A DNA stretch of 64,000 bases from an uncultured Alphaproteobacteria bacterium (GCA_937903135.1 CALDAH010000008.1:1-64000), one strand, 5' to 3'. Counted from the first letter of the stretch, positions 27,009 to 35,681 are shown. Notes: generated by a model from the letters alone, not told the origin. Numbers and translations: made by a program.

Positions 27009-27939
27009 TCACGATTCCTGTTTTAAAATCATCATTTACAGGAACAACTTTACAAAGATTATTAAAGGAAAACAATCCTTTTTCGTCCATTTTACGTAAA
27101 TATTTAATCAGTTGCTCTGCATTTGCTTGTATGGCTGGAACAATAACCGCATTTCCAAGCTGTCTTATTGCTCGTTCATTTGATACACTTGACATATCAA
27201 AAGAATCAGGGAAACCCATGATTCGCTTGCCTTCTTTTGCTGTTAAACGACGCCCCATACCGTCAACAATGTAATAATCCCAACAACGGAAGGATTGAGG
27301 TGGCATTCCTGTAAAGCTAGATACCATTGTTCGGGCAATTTTTCTATTTATTGTTTGACATTCAAAAATTTCTTCTAGTGTTTTAGTCAATGGCACCTGA
27401 GGAGCAAATTCAAACGTACTATCAACTGTATCACCAAGAAAGCCTATGATAAATACTCTTTGACGAACCTGTGGTATATTATGGTCTGTCCCCTTTACTA
27501 TTTTATAGTTGAAAGAATAACCAAGTTCCTGTAATGATTCTGATATAATACGAAAACATTCACCATCTTGGGCCGTCAACAGACCTTTGACATTTTCTAA
27601 GAAAAAAGCCTTTGGGCGACGTTGTTTCAATATTTCTAATATATAAAAGAACATTGTTCCTCGTATTTCATCTGCAAACCCCTTTCGCCTTCCCAAGATT
27701 GAGAATGATTGACATGGAAAACCTGCACACAAAATATCAAAATCGGGAATATCGGCGGGATTTACTGTTGTTATATCTTCGGCCAATCTGTCTGGTGGCA
27801 TATTAAAGTTGGCTTGATAAACCTGTCGCGCCCATTTATCTTTATCACAAGCGAATACACATTCGGCCCCAACATTCTCAAATGCAATATGAAAGCCACC
27901 TATTCCAGAGAATAGGTCAATAAATTTGTACTTTTTCAT
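26974..27939 (-). CDS. DNA (cytosine-5-)-methyltransferase
   Basis: 321 aa, Dcm/HhaI class. Motif I FIDLFSGIGGFHIAFE, motif IV GFPCQSFS with the catalytic Cys, motif VI FFLENVKGL, motif VIII QVRQRVFIIGF, motif IX RLTAKEGKRIMGFPDSF and motif X LGNAVIVP are all present. The target-recognition region between motifs VIII and IX seems unusually short, and about 40 residues follow motif X. ATG 27939 with GGAG 7 bases ahead is chosen over an upstream start. There is no adjacent restriction enzyme of known type; the only partner is the nuclease-domain lipoprotein. Its promoter and double hairpin leader lie inside the island. Confidence 0.9.
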   Translation of the reverse strand: MKKYKFIDLFSGIGGFHIAFENVGAECVFACDKDKWARQVYQANFNMPPDRLAEDITTVNPADIPDFDILCAGFPCQSFSILGRRKGFADEIRGTMFFYILEILKQRRPKAFFLENVKGLLTAQDGECFRIISESLQELGYSFNYKIVKGTDHNIPQVRQRVFIIGFLGDTVDSTFEFAPQVPLTKTLEEIFECQTINRKIARTMVSSFTGMPPQSFRCWDYYIVDGMGRRLTAKEGKRIMGFPDSFDMSSVSNERAIRQLGNAVIVPAIQANAEQLIKYLRKMDEKGLFSFNNLCKVVPVNDDFKTGIVNENLKLAENAA

Positions 27940-27960
27940 AAAATCTCCATTTTGGATAAT

Positions 27961-28033
27961 AAAAAAACCGACCAAATGGCCGGAAATAAAAAAAAGCGAC
28001 ACACTTGTCGCTTTGTTGTCTCACATTATATCA
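27961..28033 (-). promoter_or_regulatory. Promoter plus double-terminator leader of the methyltransferase
   Basis: TGATATAAT (core 28030-28025) is followed by hairpin one (AAGCGACA/TGTCGCTT arms, 28013-27994) with a long T tract, then hairpin two (27983-27968, one G-U pair in the RNA) with seven T, then TGGAGATTTT and the ATG at 27939. Both hairpins are oriented as terminators for the gene they precede. The spacing is close to that of the leaders before 36 (minus) and 49002 (plus). Confidence 0.7.
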
Positions 28034-28080
28034 GAAAATGGTAAAAAAATCAATATAATATAACGTGCTTATATTATAAT

Positions 28081-28116
28081 ATGACGAAAGTGCGACGAAA
28101 ATCACGCAATGGTTGA
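28081..28116. repeat. 36-bp direct repeat, right copy of island boundary
   Basis: Partner of 25720-25755, same orientation, two mismatches. Sequence outside the two copies differs, so the similarity stops at the repeat. Confidence 0.85.
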
Positions 28117-28211
28117 ATTTTGCCGCCCGGATGCCGCGAACGCCGTGGGCAAAAAAATTGATTTTACGGATAACGTTGATATACCCTTTATAAGGGCGTG
28201 GATGGATTAAA

Positions 28212-28553
28212 TTATTCCCGGGTATATTTTTGTTCGTATCCACTATTGGTTTCCAGGACCAACGTGTTTTTATCGGGCATTGATATATGATATGTTTCTG
28301 TAAAATCAATAGTCTGGCCGTTGCCAATACTTTTGCCCGTCATTAAAAGTGTATTACAATCCGGCTGCGACCATTTTTCATAAACCAACGTGGCCATGTT
28401 AATGGATTCGGCCGAACCATTTTTATGCAGTTCAAATCCCTGGGTTATATTTTCCATTCCGTTTACCGGTGCATGCCATTGGCCGGTTATATCCGGGCAA
28501 CGATCGCAGGCCGCCAACAGAGCAAATGATGTAAATAATAGTGCATTTTTCAT
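28212..28553 (-). CDS. Small lipoprotein, lipocalin-like
   Basis: 113 aa. Signal peptide with lipobox LLAAC. The mature part starts CPDITGQWHAPVNG and continues as alternating beta strands (GFELHKNGSAESI, TIDFTETYHISM, TLVLETNSGY), the pattern of small lipocalin-like lipoproteins. Two cysteines early in the mature protein and one in PDCNTLL may form a disulfide. It stands alone on the minus strand just outside the island repeat. Ligand unknown. Confidence 0.68.
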   Translation of the reverse strand: MKNALLFTSFALLAACDRCPDITGQWHAPVNGMENITQGFELHKNGSAESINMATLVYEKWSQPDCNTLLMTGKSIGNGQTIDFTETYHISMPDKNTLVLETNSGYEQKYTRE

Positions 28554-28739
28554 TGAAAACTCCTGTTATGTGATTATAGATGTGTTTCCCAGATAAGGCA
28601 ACATCAATCCATTATTATGCCATATTTAAACTCTGATAAAATTAAACGGGTAATAAAACTATTTAGTTAAATGTCAGGCTTGCAAAAACATATGAAGTTC
28701 AATATATTAAGAATAAGCTCATAAATAAAAGGACGAAAT

Positions 28740-29150
28740 ATGCAAAAAATATGGTTATGTGTTTTTATCTCGTGTCTGTTACAGGGGTGTGTAGAACCTG
28801 TACGAACAATAGATGTCTATAAACTTGAAAAATATAAAGGGTCAGAAGTTCCCGTATGTGTAAATTATCGCCAAAAAGTTAATTTAATAAGAGAAGGCTG
28901 GTATGATACAGATGCGTGTGGAAATGAAACATATATGCCAGCAGAATACGAACCAATAAAAACATCTTGTAATACCAATTTTGTTCGTGTTGTATCTTAT
29001 GACAAATGTTTGGCGCAATTGCCGTTACCAATTCATCTGGTTGAGAAAAAAGAAAAAAATATGACAATTTGTTATGATAGAAACAATAAAGTAGAATTGC
29101 CTATATTATATTGTCAGAAAGACAATATACAAATTATGAACCTGTATTAA
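28740..29150 (+). CDS. Small lipoprotein with multiple cysteines, unknown
   Basis: 136 aa. Signal peptide with lipobox LLQGC. The mature part has seven more cysteines (for example VPVCVNYRQ, DACGNETY, SCNTNF, YDKCLAQ, ICYDRNN, LYCQKDN), suggesting three disulfides in the periplasm. AAAGGACG lies 6 bases before the ATG. Base use is AT-rich. No family recognised. The 186 bases before it hold no other gene or clear element. Confidence 0.65.
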   Translation: MQKIWLCVFISCLLQGCVEPVRTIDVYKLEKYKGSEVPVCVNYRQKVNLIREGWYDTDACGNETYMPAEYEPIKTSCNTNFVRVVSYDKCLAQLPLPIHLVEKKEKNMTICYDRNNKVELPILYCQKDNIQIMNLY

Positions 29151-29200
29151 ATAAACGGTTTGAACGTTAGTGAAAAAAGACGTTCTAGAAAATCCAACTA

Positions 29201-29224
29201 AACGCCGCCCATGTGGGCGGTGTT
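29201..29224. terminator. Terminator-like hairpin beside tRNA-Gln
   Basis: An 11-base stem with arms at 29201-29211 and 29214-29224 (core CCGCCCA/TGGGCGG) sits between the lipoprotein and tRNA-Gln. It can end transcripts from either side; T tracts are short in both directions. Confidence 0.6.
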
Positions 29225-29232
29225 GTTTATCC

Positions 29233-29306
29233 TGGTTGGGGCGCACGGATTCGAACCATGATAAAGAGAACCAAAATCTCTTGTCCTACCATTAGACGAC
29301 ACCCCA
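29233..29306 (-). tRNA. tRNA-Gln (anticodon TTG)
   Basis: 74 bases including encoded CCA. Acceptor stem TGGGGTG/CGCCCCA, D arm with TAATGGTAGGAC, anticodon stem AGAGA/TCTCT around a loop with TTG, and T arm GGTTCGAATCC. All four arms fold. Confidence 0.95.
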
Positions 29307-29317
29307 AAAACATGCAA

Positions 29318-29345
29318 ATTATAATTAACTTTCGTACATTTGCAA
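29318..29345 (-). promoter_or_regulatory. tRNA-Gln promoter
   Basis: On the minus strand TTGCAA (29345-29340) and TATAAT (29323-29318) are 16 bases apart; the tRNA 5' end follows 11 bases later. Confidence 0.7.
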
Positions 29346-29407
29346 TAATAAAAAATTATTTAAAATTTTTTTTTAGAAAAAAAATCATAATTTTTTTAAA
29401 ATAGTTC

Positions 29408-29435
29408 TTGCATTATGTTTGTTAATTTTTATAAT
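29408..29435 (+). promoter_or_regulatory. Promoter of the efflux operon
   Basis: TTGCAT (29408-29413) and TATAAT (29430-29435) are 16 bases apart, upstream of marR. A second TATAAT lies at about 29468. The flanking sequence is a run of A/T tracts; no clear palindromic MarR operator was picked out. Confidence 0.55.
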
Positions 29436-29486
29436 AATTCGCGTTTTTAATAATTTTATTCATCTTTTATAATAAAGGATAAAAAT

Positions 29487-29933
29487 ATGGCGCGCAAGGA
29501 ATTTATTCGTTTAATGGAGGAAAATATCGTCGCATTGGACCGCATGGCAACAGGGCTGCAGATGGACCCGGATAAGGTTTCAAATGTCCCGCATCAGCAA
29601 CTGCGTGTGCTGGTTCGCCTGTATGGGATGCCGGCACGGTTAAAAGATATTGCCCGGCGCGAGCATATGTCAACGCCAAATTTATGTGCGATTTTTCGTA
29701 AACTTGAACGCGATGGTTTGGTCGCGCGAACAATTGATGAATCTGATCGGCGTAACACATGGTATCGCTGTACGCCAGATGGGGATAAAATCGCCGTGGC
29801 CGCACTGAATAACTTTCGCAGTGCAATTGAAAAATTATTTTCAGGTATTTCCCCGGCAGATGAACAAAAACTTACCGGGGCATTAAAAGCATTACAAGAG
29901 GTTTTAAAAGACATGGAGAAAAATAATGACTAA
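29487..29933 (+). CDS. MarR-family transcriptional regulator
   Basis: 148 aa. Winged helix-turn-helix: MPARLKDIARREHMSTPNLCAIFRKLERDGLVARTIDESDRR with the conserved D-x-R-R of the wing, flanked by dimerisation helices. It starts after AAAGGA. Its last 8 bases overlap the tolC start, and the rest of a tripartite pump follows, so it most likely represses this operon until a ligand binds, as MarR/EmrR regulators do. Confidence 0.9.
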   Translation: MARKEFIRLMEENIVALDRMATGLQMDPDKVSNVPHQQLRVLVRLYGMPARLKDIARREHMSTPNLCAIFRKLERDGLVARTIDESDRRNTWYRCTPDGDKIAVAALNNFRSAIEKLFSGISPADEQKLTGALKALQEVLKDMEKNND

Positions 29934-31257
29934 GACGGGTATAACAGCGGTCATTTGTGCTGCGTTCGCATCTGTATTTTCGGCCGGGGCATCAGCGATG
30001 GATTTATCATTGAACGCGGCGGTGGAAAAGATTGTTGCAGAATCACAAGATGTAAAAAAGGCCGATGCAAATATTAAAAAAGCACAGGCTCAGCTGGATG
30101 CGGCAAATGCCAATCGTTGGTTTAAAGTTGATGGGACGGCGACATATATGAATATGGTAAATGTTGAAAACCCATCTAAATCAAATGGTGTGGATTTACC
30201 GCCCGCGTTCGGTGGAATGATTTCAGAGTCATTAAAAAATCAATCTGTTTATATTGAAATCCCCGATAATATGTTCATGGTTGGCATCAGCGCGTCCCAG
30301 CCGATCTATACATTCGGAAAAATCGGTAATGCGGTTAAAAGTGTTAAATCTGCGATTAAGATGTCCCAGGCCAGCCGCGAGCTGACACTGCGCGAGGTAC
30401 GTTATAGCGCGGCGGATATTTACTGGACCGCAAAAATGACAGATAGTATTGTTAAAATCGCCGATGCGGATTTAAAATCGGCCCAGAGTGCGCGACGTAA
30501 TCTGGCCGCGGCCGGTCGGGCAAATCGCAGTAACCTGGTTAAGATTGAATCTGATATCGCGGCAAAGGAGATAAATCTCTCCGATGCAAAATTCAATCGT
30601 GATACGGCGTATCGTATGTTGAAAATTTTGGCCGGGATTGATATGGACGAAGAAGTTGTTTTAACAGACGAGTTCCCGGCGCAGTTCAACGCAATCGCCA
30701 CGAAAGAGTTAAAGCAGACACCGGAATGGGAAATTTTAACCGAGCAGGTAAATATGTACGAATCCAAGGCGCGTGCGTCACGTGCAGAATATCTGCCGAC
30801 ATTGGCCGCGACTGCATCGTATAACTATTTCGCGATGGGGCCAGAGTTTGATCAGATGTTTGATAAAAAAGGATCGCAGTCTGCAAATTGGGGAATCGCG
30901 CTGAAGATGCCGATATTTAGCGGTGGTGCAATTCGTGCCAATGCGACCATGGATGCAATGCAGGCCGAGGCTGCCCGAGAGGATTTAGATAAATCTAAAA
31001 AAATCAAATCCGAGGAATATGACAACGCGATAAAAAAGTATAATCATTTACGCGATAATATGGCAACGCTGCAAAATGCACGTAATCTGGCCGCCAAGGC
31101 ATATAAGTTTTCCCAGGATAGATTTGCCGCCGGGCAAACGTCTGCGATTGAACTGGCCGAGGTATCGGCGGGGCTTTATCAGCTGGATATGGCGTTATTA
31201 AATGCAAAATATAATATTTTAATGTCAGCAGAATCTGTTAAGAAATTAGGTGAATAA
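29926..31257 (+). CDS. TolC-family outer membrane efflux protein
   Basis: 443 aa. Signal peptide ending ASA, then two repeats of long amphipathic helices with beta segments (IYTFGKIGNAVKSVKSAIKM in the first, IFSGGAIRANATMDAMQAEA in the second), the OEP pattern that forms a trimeric channel-tunnel. The conserved G-x-x-S/T-A-x-E-L segment AAGQTSAIELAEV is near the C-terminus. Overlaps marR by 8 bases. Partner of the adaptor and RND pump that follow. Confidence 0.9.
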   Translation: MTKTGITAVICAAFASVFSAGASAMDLSLNAAVEKIVAESQDVKKADANIKKAQAQLDAANANRWFKVDGTATYMNMVNVENPSKSNGVDLPPAFGGMISESLKNQSVYIEIPDNMFMVGISASQPIYTFGKIGNAVKSVKSAIKMSQASRELTLREVRYSAADIYWTAKMTDSIVKIADADLKSAQSARRNLAAAGRANRSNLVKIESDIAAKEINLSDAKFNRDTAYRMLKILAGIDMDEEVVLTDEFPAQFNAIATKELKQTPEWEILTEQVNMYESKARASRAEYLPTLAATASYNYFAMGPEFDQMFDKKGSQSANWGIALKMPIFSGGAIRANATMDAMQAEAAREDLDKSKKIKSEEYDNAIKKYNHLRDNMATLQNARNLAAKAYKFSQDRFAAGQTSAIELAEVSAGLYQLDMALLNAKYNILMSAESVKKLGE

Positions 31258-31258
31258 A

Positions 31259-31879
31259 ATGGAAAAAATTAAGCAGAATTTAAAGAAGTGCAAAGCATGG
31301 ATGCAGACGCCACGTGTAAAAAAAATGTTTTATTTAGCAATTGTCGTGGTTATCGCAGCCTGGGTGGTTTTTCGTTTAGCTGTTGTCGCGGCGCAAAACA
31401 GATTAGAGATATATAACCCGGCACGCGCCGCACTTAGCGATGGGGTGCCGGTGGAAGTTATTGTTGCCCAAAAACGCAGCGGCGTATTACGCGAACCGAT
31501 TACTGTAAAAAATAATCGGGCGTTTATATCCGGGGCGCGCGTCGGCCTATTGCGGCCCGGGCAAAAGATTGGCGATGGTAAAATCGTTAGTGTATCCGGC
31601 GGAATTGATTTAGATACCGGTATGCATGCCGTGCGTACACAGGGCGTATCGGATGGTTTGCATTATGCAGAATTTAACACCCACGGGTATTTCGTCCCAT
31701 TATATGCGATTAATAACGGGGTATTATTTGTCGCCGAAAACGGCATTGCCGTCCCGCGAAAGGTTAAGATTGAACGCACTGATGCGGATACGGCATATAT
31801 TACATCAGGGATCGCCGACGGGGATGTTATTATATTATCCAATGTTCGCGACGGTAATAAGGTTCGGATAAAAAAATAA
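31259..31879 (+). CDS. Reduced periplasmic adaptor (membrane fusion protein) of the RND pump
   Basis: 206 aa. One N-terminal membrane helix (about residues 20-40), then a beta-rich periplasmic domain that resembles the C-terminal membrane-proximal part of adaptors: EPITVKNNRAFISGARVGLLRPGQKIGDGKI and a final VPRKVKIERTDADTAYITSGIADGDVII. The alpha-hairpin and lipoyl half present in normal adaptors (350-400 aa) are missing. ATG 31259 with AGGTGA ahead is used; a GTG at 31250 overlaps tolC. Position between tolC and the pump supports the call. Confidence 0.65.
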   Translation: MEKIKQNLKKCKAWMQTPRVKKMFYLAIVVVIAAWVVFRLAVVAAQNRLEIYNPARAALSDGVPVEVIVAQKRSGVLREPITVKNNRAFISGARVGLLRPGQKIGDGKIVSVSGGIDLDTGMHAVRTQGVSDGLHYAEFNTHGYFVPLYAINNGVLFVAENGIAVPRKVKIERTDADTAYITSGIADGDVIILSNVRDGNKVRIKK

Positions 31880-31910
31880 TAACGCAGAGAGATTATAAGA
31901 GGTATAGGAT

Positions 31911-34900
31911 ATGTTAAACTTTTTCGTAAAAAGGCCGATAACAACATTAATGTTTGTTTTATTCTGGGTGGTACTGGGTCTGGTATCGTTCCCTAAGATG
32001 AATATTGAACGTACACCGTCGTTGGATTTCCCGATGGTAACCGCAACATTCGTTTACCCCGGCGCCGCCCCGGCCGAGATTGAATCACAGGTAATTAAAA
32101 AGGCCGAGGATGCAATGTCCGAGGTCGCGGGACTGAAAAAACTGACCTCGCGTGCGTTTGAAAACGGCGGTTATGTTATGGCGGAATTTAACCTGGGCGT
32201 AAATGTTAACGACAAAGCGTCCGAGGTTAAAACCAAGATTGACGCATTGGCGTCTGAATTCCCGGATGCATTAAAACAGCCGGTTGTTGAAAAATTAAAC
32301 CCGCTGCAGGAATCGGTCGTAGATATTGTATTACGTGGTGCATCCGCCCGCGATATGGAAGAATATGTTGATAACATTCTGTCTAATAAAATAACCGCAA
32401 TAAACGGCGTGGCAAGTGTATCGGTATTCGGCGGTCGTGAACGCGCGGTTCGCATTCAGATGGATCCGGATTTAATGGCGTCCCACGGCGTTACAATTGT
32501 TGATATTGTAAATGCACTCGGGAATAAGAATCTAAACGTGCCGGGGGGTAAAATTGAATCCGGAATTAACGGGTCAAACGTCCGCTTTATCGGTGAATTC
32601 GCATCTGTTGATGATATTAAAAATCTGCAGGTCGTAACGATGGAAGGCCAGCGTTTTAAAATATCGGATATCGCAACCGTTAGTGACGCGGCCCGTGATG
32701 TTGAAACCGGGGCACGTCATAATGGTGAAAACGTCGTTGTCGCATCTGTTGTAAAGGCAAATGATGGTAACGCGATAAAAATATCTGATGCATTACGTAA
32801 AAAATTACCCGAACTGTCGGCCGATATGCAATCGCGTTTCCCCGGGGCCGAGATGAAGATTGTATCTGATTCATCTATATCAATTGCGGACGAAACATAC
32901 AGCACTATATGGGGTATCGTTCTGGGGATTATATTTACTGTAATTGTATTGTTGGTATTTACGCGTAACTGGCGGTCAACAATTATTGCCGGTGTTGTAA
33001 TTCCCGCGTCATTAATTGCCGGATTCTTTTTCATGGACGGATCTGGATTTACGATTAACGCGATGACACTGTTGGCGTATTCATCTGCACTTGGGACGCT
33101 GGTATCAAACGCAATTATTCTGATTGAATCCGCGCTGCAGGAAATGCGCGCCGGTAAAAACGCCACAGACGCCGCAATTGACGGTACGAAAAAAGTCGCC
33201 GTATCAGTATTGGCCGGCGTTGGGACGAATGTTGTTGTGTTCTTGCCGTTGGCGTTTATGGGCGGGATCGTCGGACAGTTTATGATTCAATTCGGTATGA
33301 CGGTTGTTTATTTAACACTTCTGTCGTTATTGTTCTCGTTTACGTTAACGCCGATGATGATTGCGCAATTCCTGCGTTTGTCGTCGGATGAAAAACGTGA
33401 TGTTAAAAAAGAAGTAAAAAAGCAGCAGCCCGATGCAGAAAAACATCCGAACCTGCGCTATTGGTTTAATTATCAATACGCACATCCGGGTCGCGTATTT
33501 GCAATGGCATTGGTTGCGCTGGTCGCGTCATCAATGCTAATGAAGTTCGTCGGAAATGAATTTTCCCCGACGACCGATACGAACGAGATAACCGTAACCG
33601 CCCGTGCACCAATGGGGGCAACCTTTGAAAAATCCGAGGCCATCGCCCAGGAAATTGAAAATAAACTGCGCGATTTCCCGGATGTTACATCCACAACGGT
33701 TAAAATCGGTGAAAACGGATTGCAAAATATCACGGTAAAGGTTGATCTGCGTGAACTGGGCCAGCGTCGTATATCCGATAAGAAGCTCGCACGTCAGATG
33801 CTGCCGAAATTATCCGAGATACCGGATGCAGAGATTCAGGTAAACGCAGGCCGGGGAATGTCCGCGTCCAGCACATCGGATATGGTTTTAAATATATATG
33901 GCGAAGATGATGCAATTCGCAACAAATACGCCGAGCAGATTCTGGATATGATTAATAATATCCCAGAGGTTTCAACGGCGGTATTTGCCCAGCAGATTCC
34001 GAATAATGAAATTCAGTTTATCCCTGATGAAAATAAAATGAATTTCTGGGGTGTTCAAAATGCATATGCCGGGGCAACACTTCGTGCGGCACTGTTTGGA
34101 AACGATGATTATAAATACAAAGAACAAGGCGAGGAATACCCGATTATTTTGGAATTTGCAAAACCATTTAAAACAGGTGCACTGTTTGATAATGTATATC
34201 TAAATTCCCAAAAAGGTATGGTCGCGCTGTCAGAGCTGGGGCGGATTGATACCGTTCCCGCGACGTCCGAGATTCGTCGCCTGGACAAAAGCCGTATTAC
34301 CGAGATTGATATCAATATCGGGAAATCCACCATGGGACCGGTTCAGGCCAAAATTGAATCTGCCATGGCGACCATAGACTGGCAGCCGGGATATTACGCA
34401 GAATTTGGCGGTATGTCCGAAATCCAAGGGGAAACGACCGGGGAAATCGGAACGGCATTCTTGCTCGCGACGGTTCTGACGTTTATGTTACTGGCCGCGA
34501 TTATGAATTCACTCGGGCATCCGTTAACAATCGCGACATCTATTCTAACCAGCTTTGCGGGGGTATTTGTAATGCTATTCCTATCCGGGGCATCAATGAA
34601 TGTCGGGGCGATGTTGGCGTTCGTTATGCTTGTGGGCTTGGTTGTAAATAATAATATCTTGGTTCTTGAACCTACAATTAATCGCATTCGCGGCGGTGAA
34701 AAACCTGTGGATGCAATATGGACTGAATTAATGGATAAAAAGTCTATGATATTAATGACGTCTATTGCGGTTATTACGGGGATGCTGCCGCAGTTATGGG
34801 CAGCCGACGGGATGAAGGTTGCAATGGCCGCAGTTATGATTGGCGGTATGGCGGCAAGTTTAGTATTTACGTTTACATTAACGCCGGCATTGTTCTTCTT

Positions 34901-34940
34901 GATGGAAGGGATGCGCGGGAAACTAAAACGCAAAAAATAA
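31911..34940 (+). CDS. RND-family efflux transporter
   Basis: 1009 aa, normal length. N-terminus FFVKRPITTLMFVLFWVVLG and the repeat of two six-helix halves with large periplasmic loops mark HAE-type RND pumps; loop motifs YPGAAPAEIESQV, GGRERAVRIQMDP and PNNEIQFIPDENKMNFWGV are seen. In helix 4 the usual G-L-V-D-D-A-I-V is GTLVSNAII: the proton-carrying Asp pair is Ser399-Asn400. Helix 10 keeps GLVVNNNILV. It exports hydrophobic compounds in related systems; the coupling ion here is uncertain because of the missing Asp pair. Confidence 0.9.
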   Translation: MLNFFVKRPITTLMFVLFWVVLGLVSFPKMNIERTPSLDFPMVTATFVYPGAAPAEIESQVIKKAEDAMSEVAGLKKLTSRAFENGGYVMAEFNLGVNVNDKASEVKTKIDALASEFPDALKQPVVEKLNPLQESVVDIVLRGASARDMEEYVDNILSNKITAINGVASVSVFGGRERAVRIQMDPDLMASHGVTIVDIVNALGNKNLNVPGGKIESGINGSNVRFIGEFASVDDIKNLQVVTMEGQRFKISDIATVSDAARDVETGARHNGENVVVASVVKANDGNAIKISDALRKKLPELSADMQSRFPGAEMKIVSDSSISIADETYSTIWGIVLGIIFTVIVLLVFTRNWRSTIIAGVVIPASLIAGFFFMDGSGFTINAMTLLAYSSALGTLVSNAIILIESALQEMRAGKNATDAAIDGTKKVAVSVLAGVGTNVVVFLPLAFMGGIVGQFMIQFGMTVVYLTLLSLLFSFTLTPMMIAQFLRLSSDEKRDVKKEVKKQQPDAEKHPNLRYWFNYQYAHPGRVFAMALVALVASSMLMKFVGNEFSPTTDTNEITVTARAPMGATFEKSEAIAQEIENKLRDFPDVTSTTVKIGENGLQNITVKVDLRELGQRRISDKKLARQMLPKLSEIPDAEIQVNAGRGMSASSTSDMVLNIYGEDDAIRNKYAEQILDMINNIPEVSTAVFAQQIPNNEIQFIPDENKMNFWGVQNAYAGATLRAALFGNDDYKYKEQGEEYPIILEFAKPFKTGALFDNVYLNSQKGMVALSELGRIDTVPATSEIRRLDKSRITEIDINIGKSTMGPVQAKIESAMATIDWQPGYYAEFGGMSEIQGETTGEIGTAFLLATVLTFMLLAAIMNSLGHPLTIATSILTSFAGVFVMLFLSGASMNVGAMLAFVMLVGLVVNNNILVLEPTINRIRGGEKPVDAIWTELMDKKSMILMTSIAVITGMLPQLWAADGMKVAMAAVMIGGMAASLVFTFTLTPALFFLMEGMRGKLKRKK

Positions 34941-34941
34941 A

Positions 34942-34968
34942 AAAACGGGGCATGTCCCCGTTTTATTT
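34942..34968 (+). terminator. Terminator of the efflux operon
   Basis: Stem AAAACGGGG/CCCCGTTTT with a five-base loop, then TATTTT. It directly follows the RND stop codon. Confidence 0.9.
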
Positions 34969-35056
34969 TGCCCGATAATATTAAATTTGCGATATCTATA
35001 AAACATTGCTATAATGCCGAACGGTAAACATAAAAGTAAATGTAAGGATATAAATA

Positions 35057-35662
35057 ATGTTAAAAAAAGTAGATGTGGTTGTTTTTGACTTTGACGGAAC
35101 ACTATCATGTGGGGATGCAAATATTGAATTTGCAAAATATTGCTTTCGCCGCAGTATTCGTCCATGGCTATATCTGCCGTTAATGGCCGTCGCATCGGTC
35201 GGAAAATTCTTAAACCCGGGCGGGCTATGGTGGCGTGAAAATATGCGTCGTTTTTTAACAGAATCTATGGTAAAAAAATTCGCCCCGGGATTTATTAAGC
35301 AACACCGTCGCGAACGATTTGGCTGGGCCAAAGATCAGGTTATCGCCGAACGTAATGCCGGTCGTCGCGTCGTTCTGATATCCGCGTCGCCGGATTACCT
35401 GTTGCCGGCATTGGTTCGTGATATAAAATTTGATGCCGTAATATGCTCGCAAATGGATAAACGGCGTCCGTGGAAATATAAATTTTTATGCTGGGGCGCA
35501 AACAAAGTCTATGCGATGGATGAATGGGCGGCAAATAATAAATATATCCCGCGCGTTATTCGTTCATATTCAGATTCTGCATCCGATATGCCGTTAATGG
35601 AAATTGCCGCCGAAGAGGTATGGGTGGATCGTAAAACGGGACTAAGAAAACGTTCCAAATGA
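35057..35662 (+). CDS. HAD-superfamily phosphatase (subclass IB-like)
   Basis: 201 aa. HAD motif I is VFDFDGTLS with the nucleophile and acid-base Asp pair, motif II VVLISASPDY, a Lys in the SQMDKRRPWKYK stretch, and motif IV YSDSASDMPLME. The cap between motifs I and II is helical. These match the SerB-like IB group (phosphoserine or lipid-phosphate phosphatases); substrate not deduced. A TATAAT and a weak AAGGATA site precede the ATG. Followed by a small gene with its own promoter. Confidence 0.85.
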   Translation: MLKKVDVVVFDFDGTLSCGDANIEFAKYCFRRSIRPWLYLPLMAVASVGKFLNPGGLWWRENMRRFLTESMVKKFAPGFIKQHRRERFGWAKDQVIAERNAGRRVVLISASPDYLLPALVRDIKFDAVICSQMDKRRPWKYKFLCWGANKVYAMDEWAANNKYIPRVIRSYSDSASDMPLMEIAAEEVWVDRKTGLRKRSK

Positions 35663-35681
35663 CATTAAATATCATCTGCGC

